64,000 nucleotides of DNA from Pipra filicauda (Eukaryota; Chordata; Aves; Passeriformes; Pipridae). Both the position numbers and the translations under genes were made by a program. The notes beneath the pieces were generated by a model. That model had not been told where the DNA came from and ran no database searches. It saw only the letters and a list, made by a program, of their open reading frames with translations. This document shows, one piece after another, positions 38,607 through 49,300 of the stretch (within the stretch, counting starts at the first letter, position 1; every line of letters starts with the position of its first letter). The stretch spans positions 2,666,001-2,730,000 of the forward strand of contig NW_024104554.1 in the NCBI RefSeq assembly GCF_003945595.2, written 5' to 3'.

Positions 38607-40538
38607 CTTGTTTTAAAATGGATTACTTCCTTCAACAGTCGACTTCCTGAAATTCTTCCTTTTTATGGAAGTTTGTTGTGGACGAAGTACTGTGCAGTGA
38701 GAGGAAGCCCAGTCAGAGTAACAAATCCTCACGTGAAACTTTTTAGAGAATTTACTTGAACAACTAAAACAAGTAAGAGTATTAGGCCTTCATTGACTAA
38801 AATTGAATGCTTAGACCATCATTTTCACCACAGAAGCATTAAATGTTGAGTACTGCTTGAAGAGGCTGATAGTTAAACACGAGGATTTTGAATAGCAAGG
38901 TATCTGAAGGTATCATCTGCAGTTTGCCTAGTTTTACTTTATGCTACATATTTTTATGTAGTATCTACATATTTTTAACTTAATTAAAAATAAAAGTGTA
39001 TGTTTAAATTAAACATGAGGGTTTGCTTATTATAAGCTTTATTAATTTTATTGTCAGAGTGGGAAAAAATATATGTAGAAGCTGTTGTTTTATTTTATGA
39101 AGCCATGAGGAATGCTGTGGTTTACAGTAAGATTAGGCATGGATGTAGGAGGAGGTGAGTTGTGGTGAACCTGGCTCTTGTGTACCAGGTCTGTCCATAT
39201 CCCATAAACAAGAGCTTGAAACTGCTCTGGGCTTGCTCAACCTTTCCTCTTCAGAGTTCTCCAGTGCTTTGCTGATAGCTGGATCCATGTTTGTATCTTT
39301 CCAAAGTGACACTGAGGCTAGGCTAGACCTTCCTCCTGAGCCTAAAACAGACCTGCTATGCCTCTGAGTTGGAGTAGATGAAGCAGTTCAGATGTGAGTA
39401 GGGAGGTGGGTGAGAAGTGAAAGCACAGGACACAGTAAAACAGAACAAGGTATGGAAATACTCCATGATTAGCATGTGGTCACAAGGGTGCTGTGTTACT
39501 CCTGTAAGTCGTAGAGCCTGTGGGTTTCTGAAAGGTGAGGAGTTGGCAGTACCAGTATTTTCCTGTCTGATTTTTGTGCTCAACTGGTAGGTGACATCTT
39601 ACATGTGGATATACCAGTTAAACTATAATCAATTAAAACCTAAATGGCAAATTGATACTAATTTGCACCTCTGAGTTCTGCAAAAAGGATGAAGCAAGAT
39701 GAAGCATAATAATAGGTGATGAATTAGCCTTTGCTTGTGTTGACAACTATTTCAATGTAATCAAGTAACACTGACTGACTGGCACTACCATTCTTACTGG
39801 ACTCTGTGAGGAAGAACAGCGGCTTTCAAATTCTGTGCATGCATTTTTTATAAGCATGCTATCAAAGTAAAAATAACTATACCTCTTTATTTCACACTGG
39901 GGAGAGAGGTTCAAACCTTTAGTAAAAAGTTGAAAAATAATTTATGCTGCATGCTTAACGGTCACAGGAAATTTAGGGAACACACTGTAGTGCACTAGTG
40001 TCACATGTTACACGTCACTGGTGAGCTAATGCTCTTACCCTTTTTGCTTGCAGGTCCAGAAGCTGTAGTTTTGGGGTTAAATCTTAAGAGTTTCATAATT
40101 CATGTGGCTGTCCTGTCTGTTGTGACCCTTTCTAGCAGTGACAGTTTATTTCATTTCTGTCTACTGAAGCTCTTTAGACTGTCTTAGAAGCTTCCTAGAT
40201 TCCCTTCTTACCGTGATATACTAAAATGGAGCCAAGCAGCTCCTGCCGGCAGATCATTCAGTAGCCCAGCTGTACTCACTGACATCACAAAATCATCAAT
40301 GTTTTATATTCTCTTCTTAGCAGGAAGGAGCTCTTGCTGCAGTAACCCAACCAGCTCTTTTCCAAAGCATGGCCATTCTCTGCAGCTGTACCGAGCCGCT
40401 GTGCTCCCAGCAGCACCACACGGAGACAGGAGATAGGGCTGCTGCTGCCCACCAGCCACCCAGAGCCAGCAGTGGCAGTCGTACTCTGTGCTTGTACGTC
40501 TGATTCCCATTTATGAGAATGTTTACTTCTCTATATAG

Positions 40539-40642
40539 GTTCAAGGTGCAAGTTTCCGGGGTTGGAAGGAAGTGACGTCTATGTTCAATAAAGATGATGA
40601 ACAGCAATTGCTAGCAGGATGCAAGTCTCCAAAATCCAAAGG
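40539..40642 (+). CDS. TDRP: TDRP exon 2
   Basis: Encodes VQGASFRGWKEVTSMFNKDD, then EQQLLAGCKSPKSKG with the last Gly codon split (GG|A). It is the most conserved block of TDRP; human has a near-identical segment. The acceptor is CTATATAG|GTT and the donor AAAGG|GTAAGT. Entry phase is 0 and exit phase is 2, fitting both neighbouring exons. The exon is 104 nt, so skipping it shifts the frame from exon 1. Confidence 0.95.
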
Positions 40643-42928
40643 GTAAGTAAAACCAAGTGGTCTATCTGCTATTAAAATGCACTCACTGTAACAGAAAATA
40701 GCTGTGCAAAGTAATGAAGCTAGACACTGAGAACAGTAGTGTTCAACTCCTGGAAGTCAAATCAGCAAAGAAAGGTTTAGGTGCATTTCAGAGTTATGTG
40801 TATGTTAGGCTTACAATGAATAAGGCATGCTGTATTTGGAAAGGACAGATGTTATTAACATTTTTAGGTTTGTCAGGAAGAAAAGGGAATTTAGCCACAT
40901 AATATTTTTTTTACTGTAGAAAAGGAGTAAAGGCTTCTGAGTAAAAGGGTCATTCTTACCCTCTGTCTTTCCTCTTAAAGATTAATTATGGTTGAGTTTA
41001 CAAATTCATTTTTTTACATGCCCTACTTTCTCTTTTGAAGTCTTACTACCCCTAAAAAGGTTAAGTGGGGTAGCTATACTAGGATCTGCAAGTCTTCCTT
41101 GTCGGAGCTGAGGTGGTTACTTGGCGCAGTTCTGCTGCTGACATGATTGGAGGTGTTCTCTGAACAGAACAGATCTCCTCCCAGAACAGACTATTTTGCT
41201 GTTACAAATATATGTAGGTTTTACCTTCATGTGCTACCTAACTACAGTGGGTACAAACCAAGCGTGCCACATATCAGTAGATCTGTTGCAGCCAAATATT
41301 AGCTTTGATAAGACTTTCTGTAGTATGCTTTGTTTCCAGTTTACTTTGAAATATATGTGTTTCAGAATGGAAGGGTATATACCTGCATGTAGGGGGTGTT
41401 TGCATATAAATAAACAACATAGAATATAAAAGCATATATTTCCATTTCCATTTGAGCCTGTTCAATAAAACTTCACAAAAGTTCCCAGCTATCTGTGTAC
41501 ACTTTTACGGGGTGTTACTAAGATGCTAGGCTCCTCTAATGATGCTTGCAATTGATGCTGAATATAAGAATCAAGTAACACAGTGAAGAGAGCAAAAATA
41601 TTTAAACAAAGTTACCACAGATGTGGAAAGCTATTTTGGTATTATTATGAAAACTGCCTGTTTTTTAAGTTTAGGATGTTTTTCTTTAACTGTATACCAC
41701 ATTTTTTACTTTACTTTTAAAGAAAAATGGAACTTTTCAAGTGCACTGCTTATGAAATACAAGAAAAGTGTTTGGAGTATGTGACTGGTTTTAGCATGAT
41801 GAAAATTCTGAGTAATCATAAATTCAAAATTCAGTAAAGGAAAAGTAATTTTAAAGGTATTGATTTAGTTGCTTCTATTTAAATATGAGGGAGCAAAGAT
41901 TTCATGGATGGAAAAAAGCTCTTTTAATAGAAATATTAGAAAAAGATTTAGTGGTGGGTTTAGTTGTGGCTAAGGAATTTATATGCTACTAGTGGATAAT
42001 GTTTTCAATTTGCTGTTTAGCTCATTGAACCCTGAAGGTTGTGTGTTTCACCACTGGTGTTCAGCCTATCCTTGTGGCCCATTATATGATTACGTACATA
42101 ACCCTTCACAGAAAATTAACTGTAAACATTTGACATTTCTGTAATTTAAATATTCCGGCTGCAAATATGAAATTATTAAGACTGAAGATTCTTAATGGGA
42201 TAAGAAAAGTAATATGAGTAGCCTTACAAATGTCTCTTTGAGAGAGAAGTTACAGTAAAGGTTGTTATTTCTTGGGTTTGGGAGGGGGATTTTGGGAGTT
42301 CTTACCAGAAGTACAAAACAGCTGTTTTCACAATATTGTGTAGATAAAGCTGGTATCTTTAAAGTCCTAATACTGTCCTAACAGTACATCAACTATTTTA
42401 GGGTATAAGGTTTAACTGGCAAGGGGGAGACAGGAATATGAAACTGAGGGACATAGTGAGTGAGTGTTAAAGCTGGTGTTAGAAAGGACATTTTCATATT
42501 CTTTCTATTAGCCTACCTCTGGAGATTTTTTTTTTTGTTTGTTTTTTGTTTATTTGTTTTGTACTGTTTTTTGTTAAAGTCCTAAATAGTTATAATGCAT
42601 CCTAAAATACTTGGTACATTTCCAAAGGCAGTTCTGTGTAATTCACCCCTGGGGGGTGTTGGTGGGGGTGATGGTATGTATGTAAGTTCTTTTATAATAG
42701 GAAATGACCATACTCAGTCCTCCTCTGATTTATCACTGCAAGATTCTGCTGTGTTTAGGCTTACATGCATATGATGGTGTTTTTCCTGAAGTTGACAGTA
42801 ATGGATGATTAGACAACTCATTAGCATCCCTGACTGTAAAATATATAAATTAATTGAATGCTTATTAATAACTACTGCATACATTGTAAAATGAAGAAAT
42901 TTATCACTGCACTGTTGTTTTTTTGTAG
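40643..42928 (+). other. TDRP: TDRP intron 2 (2.3 kb)
   Basis: Begins GTAAGT and ends with a strong T-rich tract and GTAG before exon 3. It contains a T/G-rich simple stretch at about 42523-42565. I see no other feature in it. Confidence 0.9.
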
Positions 42929-43274
42929 AACAAATCTAAAGTTAAAGGAAGAGATGAAGTCTGAAAAGAAGCCAGGTTTTTGGGACAGTTTGGTGATAAA
43001 GCAGAATGTTCCACCTAGGAAACCAGATGAGATTGAGGGATGGGAACCACCACAGATTAGCACTGCTGACTCTACCAGCAATGCAGCAACTCCTTTAAGT
43101 GACTATGCAGCCTGGTCAGGCTGGGAAGATGAAACCAAAGGCTCCACAAAATACACAAACCTGGCCAGCTCAGGAAACAGTTCCCGGTGGAGTATCAAAT
43201 CAGCTGGAAAGCTGGTTAGTATTAGACGTCAAAGCAAAGGTAACCTTACTGACAACTGGGAAGAGCTAGAATGA
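42929..43274 (+). CDS. TDRP: TDRP exon 3, C-terminus and stop
   Basis: Completes the split Gly codon and encodes residues 73-187, starting TNLKLKEEMKSEKKPGFWDS. Recognised conserved blocks follow: KKPDEIEGWEPP-like (RKPDEIEGWEPP), AWSGWEDETKGSTKYTNLAS, GNSSRWS and KLVSIRRQSKGNLTD, ending in an acidic NWEELE and TGA at 43272. The acceptor is TTTTTTGTAG|AAC. The Ser/Arg-rich segment near residues 155-178 carries RRQS, a basophilic-kinase-like site (inference). The central ISTADSTSNAATP region is the least similar to mammals. Confidence 0.95.
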
Positions 43275-43905
43275 TACTGGTAACGTGAAATACTTTATAG
43301 ATAAGAAGAGAAAGATTCCATGATTTACTCATATGTTTAAACCAAAATCAAATCTGCTCGATCTTGCACCTTTATACAGTACTTTGTTTTATTCAGATTG
43401 TTACAAATTTTTGCTCACCTGATAGTAAATTTTCTTATTACATTGTTAAATAGCTATGTTTTCCACTCTGAAAAAAAAGTAGAGAATCTATTTTGTGCCT
43501 ATATTTCACATTCAGACTTTGCAGTATGTTGGATTGTTGGTTTTACCAAAAAAAAAGTAATTCCTTAGTGAATGTATACACTGGTTGTAAATTTGACTGC
43601 CTTATGTAGGAAGTTCCACTAGCTCGAGTCCTGTTCTTTTCTGATGTTTGAGGGTCACTCAAAATTTTGGTTTTGATGCTGTCCCTTTTTAACCAAGAAT
43701 ACTGACCTGTTGCTTGCAGGGAGAATGCTTGTACTTAGCAGACTGTTTTCCAAATCTTCAGCCTCAGCATATGCTTCAGCTTGTGCACACAAGATGCTTA
43801 CTGTCACAATGTGCTATACTGTGTATGAAGTGGGAAAATACTATTCTAATGTAGTTCCTTCCATTAGAATAATGTCACCAATAGTCAGGTCAAATGGGTC
43901 TTCCA

Positions 43906-44101
43906 GAATTTGGGGGGGGATTTTGGTGGGTTTTTTTCCTGTTTGTTTGGGGGGGGGGAGTGAGCATTTGGGGTTTTTTCTGGTTTGTTTGTTTTGGGGT
44001 TTTTGTTTGTTTTTGGTTTGGTTTGGTTTTGGGGTTTTTTTGTGTTGGGTTTTGGTGGGGTTTTTGTTTGTTTTGGGGGTGGTTTTGGTTTGGTTTTTGC
44101 T
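43906..44101 (+). repeat. TDRP: G/T-only, G-run-rich low-complexity tract
   Basis: Nearly pure G and T on the TDRP sense strand, with many G runs of 3-10 separated by T runs (GGGGGGGGA, TTTGGGGGGGGGG, GGTTTTGGGG-type units). A and C are almost absent. The period is irregular, so this is not a simple microsatellite. It would be transcribed as a G/U-rich segment of the TDRP 3' UTR if the distal poly(A) site is used. G-quadruplex formation is an inference from the runs. Confidence 0.85.
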
Positions 44102-44363
44102 TTTCTTTTAATATTGAATTATTTTTTTCGACAATTCTAAGTTTTTCAGTTTTTAAGATGCATGTTATGCCAAAAATAAAAATGATTGAAAATTTGGAAA
44201 GCGGCAGTGAGTAGAGCATAAGATGATCTTGATATTCTGGGGGGATATTGCATCTGGATCTAGGTATAAGTTGCTTCTTATGGAAGGGCATATGTTCTCA
44301 TTTTTTTACAATAGCTGATCCTTGTTCTAGACACAACTTTTTTGTTTTTTGCTGTGTTGTTCT

Positions 44364-44386
44364 TTCCCCCCCTCCCCCCCTGCCCC
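44364..44386 (+). repeat. C-rich tract
   Basis: Two runs of seven to eight C in a short pyrimidine stretch, about 0.3 kb after the G/T tract in the inferred TDRP 3' UTR. Confidence 0.7.
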
Positions 44387-46315
44387 ATAAGCAATGACGG
44401 AATTATACTCTGGCATTTTCAGGGTAGCAGAGTAACTGAGCCATTGCAAGTGTGTGCATACACACAACTTCTGAAGCATTTTTGTTATAAAGCTCCGCTT
44501 TATTAGCTACTGATATTTTGATTTTTTTGGTAAAAGTAGGTGAAGTGTTAAACTTGAGATTTGAAATGTATATATGACTAATAAAAGTGCCTCTTTTTAG
44601 CTTATTGTCTCTCATTAGCGGTGCAGCTGATGCCAGATCCAAAGTTGGTTTCTATTTTGTTTATATGATCCACATAAATGCTACTTTAACATTCATGGGT
44701 AAGAATCAAACCAAAAGTTTCATAGGAAATGAACAGTAGGCCTTTTCTCTCCTGATTGTTCAACTGAACTGAAAACTTGACTGCCTAGCAATATGGCCAG
44801 TACAGTTGGAAGATCAAGCTAGCATGTCAGAGAAAATCAGCATTTTTACAAGAAACTATATACCTTTATATAACAGATGTCTTGTAAACATATTTTTGCA
44901 AGAAGCTTATGCTGATGGAAAGGGATGCATGCCATTTTTTTCTAAGCTTGTACCTTGTTTCTGTTACTGCCACATTACTCCTTCCTTAGCTCTCTCTTTC
45001 TCCTCCCTCCAATTCATGTAGAGTTTTCTGGCTTACAGTTCCTACATAGCTATTTTTTGGAGATTCCTGCTGAGATGTGCCTGAAGGGAAACTGTAACAA
45101 AATGGTTTGGGTTGTTTTTTTTTTTTCCTGCTATTAATAGGATATTAAAAGACATTGTTCTTAAGTTTATATAAAAGAACATTGATTTTTTTCTGCTACA
45201 AAACCGGATCTTGCAACAACTGGCAAATATATTTGTAAAACTGGCATTAGTTATTGAAAAAATACTAATAGAGAAAAGGTTAGCATTTATATTGCATCAT
45301 TTAGTCTGTGAGTAAACTCTGTATTTGCCTTGGGCAAATACATACACTGAGGTTAATTATAGGAAAGAGTTAGTATTCTTGGGTAAAGTATGCTGCATTT
45401 TATAGTTTATGGAATACCCTTTAAGGCATGAGCTAGTATTTAGTTTGGTTGTTGGTGCTGACTTAAAAGAACAGAAAAAGATCTGTTAGCAGCTCTTAAA
45501 GATGGGCTGAGAACTTTTAATTTCACTCCTGAAGAAACTGTTTATACTGTGACCAGTAAAGATTTTGCCTTGCACATTATACTGTCAAGTGCCTGTTTCT
45601 CACCTTGATGACGTGTTTGATGCACAGCTTAACTGCAACCTTTTTCAATTTGTTTTTAGATGTATGATAAAGAATATGCTCACAAATCTGAAGCCTATTA
45701 TAAAACAAAATTGCATCCAAGTGGGAAATTGAGATATGTAAAATTTCAGTTTCATTCCTAGTGATGAAAGTTTTGGTGTGCTTTTTAAGTGGTATTTCCT
45801 CAGAAATAACCATTCTAAGGATCAATGTTATCAAATTTAATATAATTTATTGTTATGCTTTAATAATCTATTTGTCTGTTAAGAACTCACGGTGTGAGCT
45901 TTCCTTCTCTTATGTTTATAAATGTGTCTGAATTTTCAGAATGGGGTCCTTTCTTCTTTTACCTTCATTAGATGCTTAACTACATTATACATTTATGGGC
46001 TTAAGCTATCCACAGCTCCATATGTGGAATAAATGTAGAATATGTTCCTTAAAATTTGTTTTGAAATTGCATTTCAAATTGTGTGAAATGGTTTAGAAGA
46101 AGGTAGCATTAAGATTGTACGATAAGATTGCACAAAATAAAATATAGTTTATATTGCTTTCTCGTAGCCAATCTGCATGATTGTTGGCGTGGTTTTAATG
46201 GGAATTAAAAGCTTCGTGTGGCTGTTACTAGTCACTTAACTGAGCAAAGTTCTTTCTGAGTATTTTTATTTATTAGTATCATTTGCAAAAAAAGAAAAGT
46301 AGTATTTTCCATATG

Positions 46316-46321
46316 AATAAA
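46316..46321 (+). promoter_or_regulatory. TDRP: Poly(A) signal, probable distal TDRP end
   Basis: AATAAA followed about 20 nt later by a CA-poor cleavage region and then U/GU-rich sequence (CTGACATTTTTTTGGTT). It is the best-supported of five plus-strand AATAAA hexamers after the TDRP stop. A second candidate is at 46136. Confidence 0.55.
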
Positions 46322-46340
46322 GATTTAGTTTGAACTGAAA

Positions 46341-49300
46341 TGCCTCGTTCTCTGACATTTTTTTGGTTCCATTTTATTTGTCATGTGAGTTTGTTTCTAT
46401 CTGTGTGGACGTTACTTGTATCATTGTAGAGGGTGGCCAAGGAAGTGACAGTGATGTTTGTCCAAACTCTGTGAATCATGCCATCTCGGAAGCTGCAGCA
46501 TCCTAGATTTAAAGCATCCCACATTGCTTTCACAGTGGGAAGAATTAACTGGTTTTAGCAAACTACAAATATTTTGCTTTACTGGTATTTGATTTAAACT
46601 TTTTGTTTTGTTTTGTTTTGTTTTTTAATTTATTGGCTGTTATGAAAGCTTGGGCAGAGCAGCATTCTTTCCCTAAATATTTCACCAGCTACATGTAAAC
46701 TGGAGGACCTGGAATGCTTTTGCACACACTGGCCCCATAACGAGGTGAGACCTGCACATCCTGGACTGCGACACGTGAGGTGCAGCCACTGATACCAGTG
46801 GATCAGCTACAGAGGGAAGTGTATTGTCAGCCTCTCGTTCTTCCACTCTTTGCTGGCTTTGTGGTTGCCTACATAGACTTAGCAGGGAACATTTAGGCAA
46901 GATGTTTCATGTTGTAGCGTGGGGACTAGGCAGAACAGAAAATTTTATTCATAAAAGTTGCATTCTTACGGGAAGGAAATCCTGTACTGAGATGGCTCTG
47001 ACTAGACCCAGGTGGGTCAGGTGCACATCAAGGCAGGTGAAAGGGAGTGGAGGGACCTGCATTTCCAGACCTGGGGTAGACAAGGACCCTGCCAAATTTT
47101 GAGCACAGATGTTCCCACAGCCCAGGTGAATTCAGCCTGGCATCTGTCTCATTTCCAAAACTTTTTGAAATGCTTGTTAATGTATGGGGATGTTAGATGA
47201 CAAAACTGTAGGTCCTATCTCTGTGCAATTTGAAAACATGAATGTGCATGTTATTTAGCTGTTTCTTGCATATCTAAACTGTTCTTGCTAAATTTATTTT
47301 TTTTTCCTGAGTGCCTGCTAGTTTGTTTCTGATGTATCAGGGAAATGAAACCACTACTGAGAAGAAGAAAAATAATTTCCAAAAAGGCTTAGTCACTGGT
47401 GATAGTTTGCAAAGACGTGTATCATTAGATGTCTGTCAGACTCTCAAAAATTTGTTATGGAGTGACTGCTTTGTACTGTACAAGATAGGAAATCAGATAT
47501 ATAGGCAACAAATCCAGTTTAGAAATTGAAAGAAGAGAATTACATTTATTGTAAGTGCAACCACTAAAATAGCAGAAAATAATGCTTCTTCTGTAGTTAC
47601 AAAGCAATAAAGAATATGAAAACAATCAGAAAATAGGACTATAAATAATAGAAAATTTTATGGAATATATAATAGCAAACAAAGTGTAGGGAGAAGATGG
47701 TTTTTCAAATGATATTTACCAACAGTTATCACAGGTAATGAAAAAAGAAATACCTGCTCTATATTTGGGAAGAAATTTTTCCTATTCTGTGTCTAGTATT
47801 TACTAAAAGATGCAAGAAAGTGGGTATATTCTTTTCAAGTCCAAAATAATCTGGTAAAAGCTTGGCTGGCACTTAAAGTTTTATGCTGTTGAGACCCAAA
47901 TAACACTAGTGGAAGCTTAATAACACATTTTGAACTGTGAGTTTGCTATTGAAAAAGAATTACGCTCTGCAGAGAAAAACTCACAGCTGTATTTTCTAAG
48001 ATGGGTTTGTCCACTGCTGAAAATAACCATGTGATGTTTTGCTTTCCAGTTGCTCCAAGCTCTTGTACTGAGGAGACCACCTGAACAGCTAAGTAATTTT
48101 TCAGAGAATTGGCTGGTTTAATTATTTGAGTTTGTGTGGCAAAACAGGTCAGATTCATTCCTTTAAGTTGCCAATGTCTTTTGGCCTTTCTTGTCTTCTA
48201 CCTTTTTCCTTGAAACCCCCGAATGCTATTGACTTGACCATCTTGTTTGTCCAGGAGTCATGGATTCTCCACAAGGTCACACTGCTAAATACTTCTGGTA
48301 TCTGAGGGACAGAGGAAACACTGGTGCATGTGTTTGGGCTGGAGAAAGGGAGACCAATGTATCATGAGACCAAGTACTGCACTTGGCACATTATTTTTTT
48401 CTGCCAAAGTTTTCTAATGTGCAAGATGATTAATATTAATTATTCTTTGATTCATTTTATTTTTGTACTTGTCCCATATTAGCTTTTTTTGGGGGGGGGA
48501 GTCACACATGCAAAAACATCCTGATTACATGAAGACCTACTCTCTGCTATTTCTTGCATGACTGACACCCCCTTTTTAGTCTGACTTGCCTCAGTTAGTG
48601 CCTGTAAACAGTTTATCTTTTGAACATTTGGACAGAAACTTGGCAACCAACATTTGATAGGAAAAACAAAGGAAAACAAGTCAAGCATCATTTCCCATTA
48701 GGAAGTAAACCATTGTTTGATAGGATGGAGCACGAGATTCCCAGAAGTCCTACTACATATAGAATAACACTGCACTTTAGGGTTATCTTGAAAATTAAGA
48801 GACTTAATGAAATATATACTTGCTCTTTTTTTTTTCCGTTTTATAAACTCATGTATCTCCTGAAGAGTATCAACCTGTCTGCAGAGCATGGCTGTCCTGC
48901 TGTGCCCTGCAGGAGAGCGAGTGTGAGTTGACCAAACTGTTGTAGCCAAGGTGGATGGGCCTGTTGGCAGCTGAAGACACGATGGAAAGTCTGAGTTCCT
49001 GACCTGTGCCGTGAGAACTGGCTGCACTGGGGATGGGGGAAGGTTTTCAAGACATATAAAGGAGCATCAAGGCATGAAGCACACTATAAAGAGAAGTCCA
49101 GAACATCTGAGAATGTTCCTAGGGGTGTTAGTATCAATATTTACTAATAAGCCAGGGTTTTAGTGTTGGAGAATCAGAACTAACACACAGACAGTCCTCT
49201 TTCCTGGTGTTTTTTCCTCATTATCCTATTCAAGACCAGGATTTTTGGCTGTGATGAGCAATTGAAAAGAATGTTCCATGTGCACAGGTACAAACAAAGT

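Larger units (their letters stand above)
16735..40538 (+). other. TDRP: TDRP intron 1 (23.8 kb)
   Basis: Begins GTAGGA and ends TATATAG before exon 2. It is AT-rich with several T- and A-rich simple tracts and at least four CR1 pieces (30.87-31.25, 31.39-31.65, 34.63-34.89 and 36.99-38.50 kb). Otherwise I see no nested gene, RNA gene or recognisable repeat. A GC-richer patch at about 40320-40500 lies just before exon 2. It has no supported open exon but could contribute splicing or promoter elements. Confidence 0.85.
16621..46340 (+). other. TDRP: TDRP transcription unit (CDS exons 16621-16734, 40539-40642, 42929-43274)
   Basis: Testis development-related protein gene. The three coding exons join in frame (114 + 104 + 346 nt) to a 187-aa protein plus stop, close to the roughly 185-aa mammalian protein. 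Both introns are GT-AG with strong donors (CAG|GTAGGA, AGG|GTAAGT) and pyrimidine-rich or acceptable acceptors. Intron 1 is 23.8 kb and intron 2 is 2.3 kb. Identification rests on conserved blocks I recognise from mammalian TDRP: VQGASFRGWKEVTS, FNKDDEQ, CKSPKSKG, KPDEIEGWEPP, WSGWEDE, KGSTKYT, NSSRWS and LVSIRRQSKG. The mammalian protein is testis-enriched, nuclear/cytoplasmic and linked to sperm function, with no known enzymatic domain. The 3' end is tentative. Confidence 0.93.
43275..46340 (+). other. TDRP: TDRP 3' UTR (tentative)
   Basis: About 3 kb of non-coding sequence after the TGA. The first AATAAA appears at 44175, with further ones at 44580, 46028, 46136 and 46316. The last has the best context, with a plausible cleavage zone about 15-20 nt on followed by T-rich/GT-rich sequence (CATTTTTTTGGTT). 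No competing splice sites are obvious. Open frames inside it are low-complexity artefacts. Confidence 0.55.

Noticed and set aside
43890..44291. Gly/Phe/Trp-rich and Lys/Asn/Pro-rich frames over the G/T tract
   Set aside because: Low-complexity artefacts of the G/T-only sequence, in both strands.
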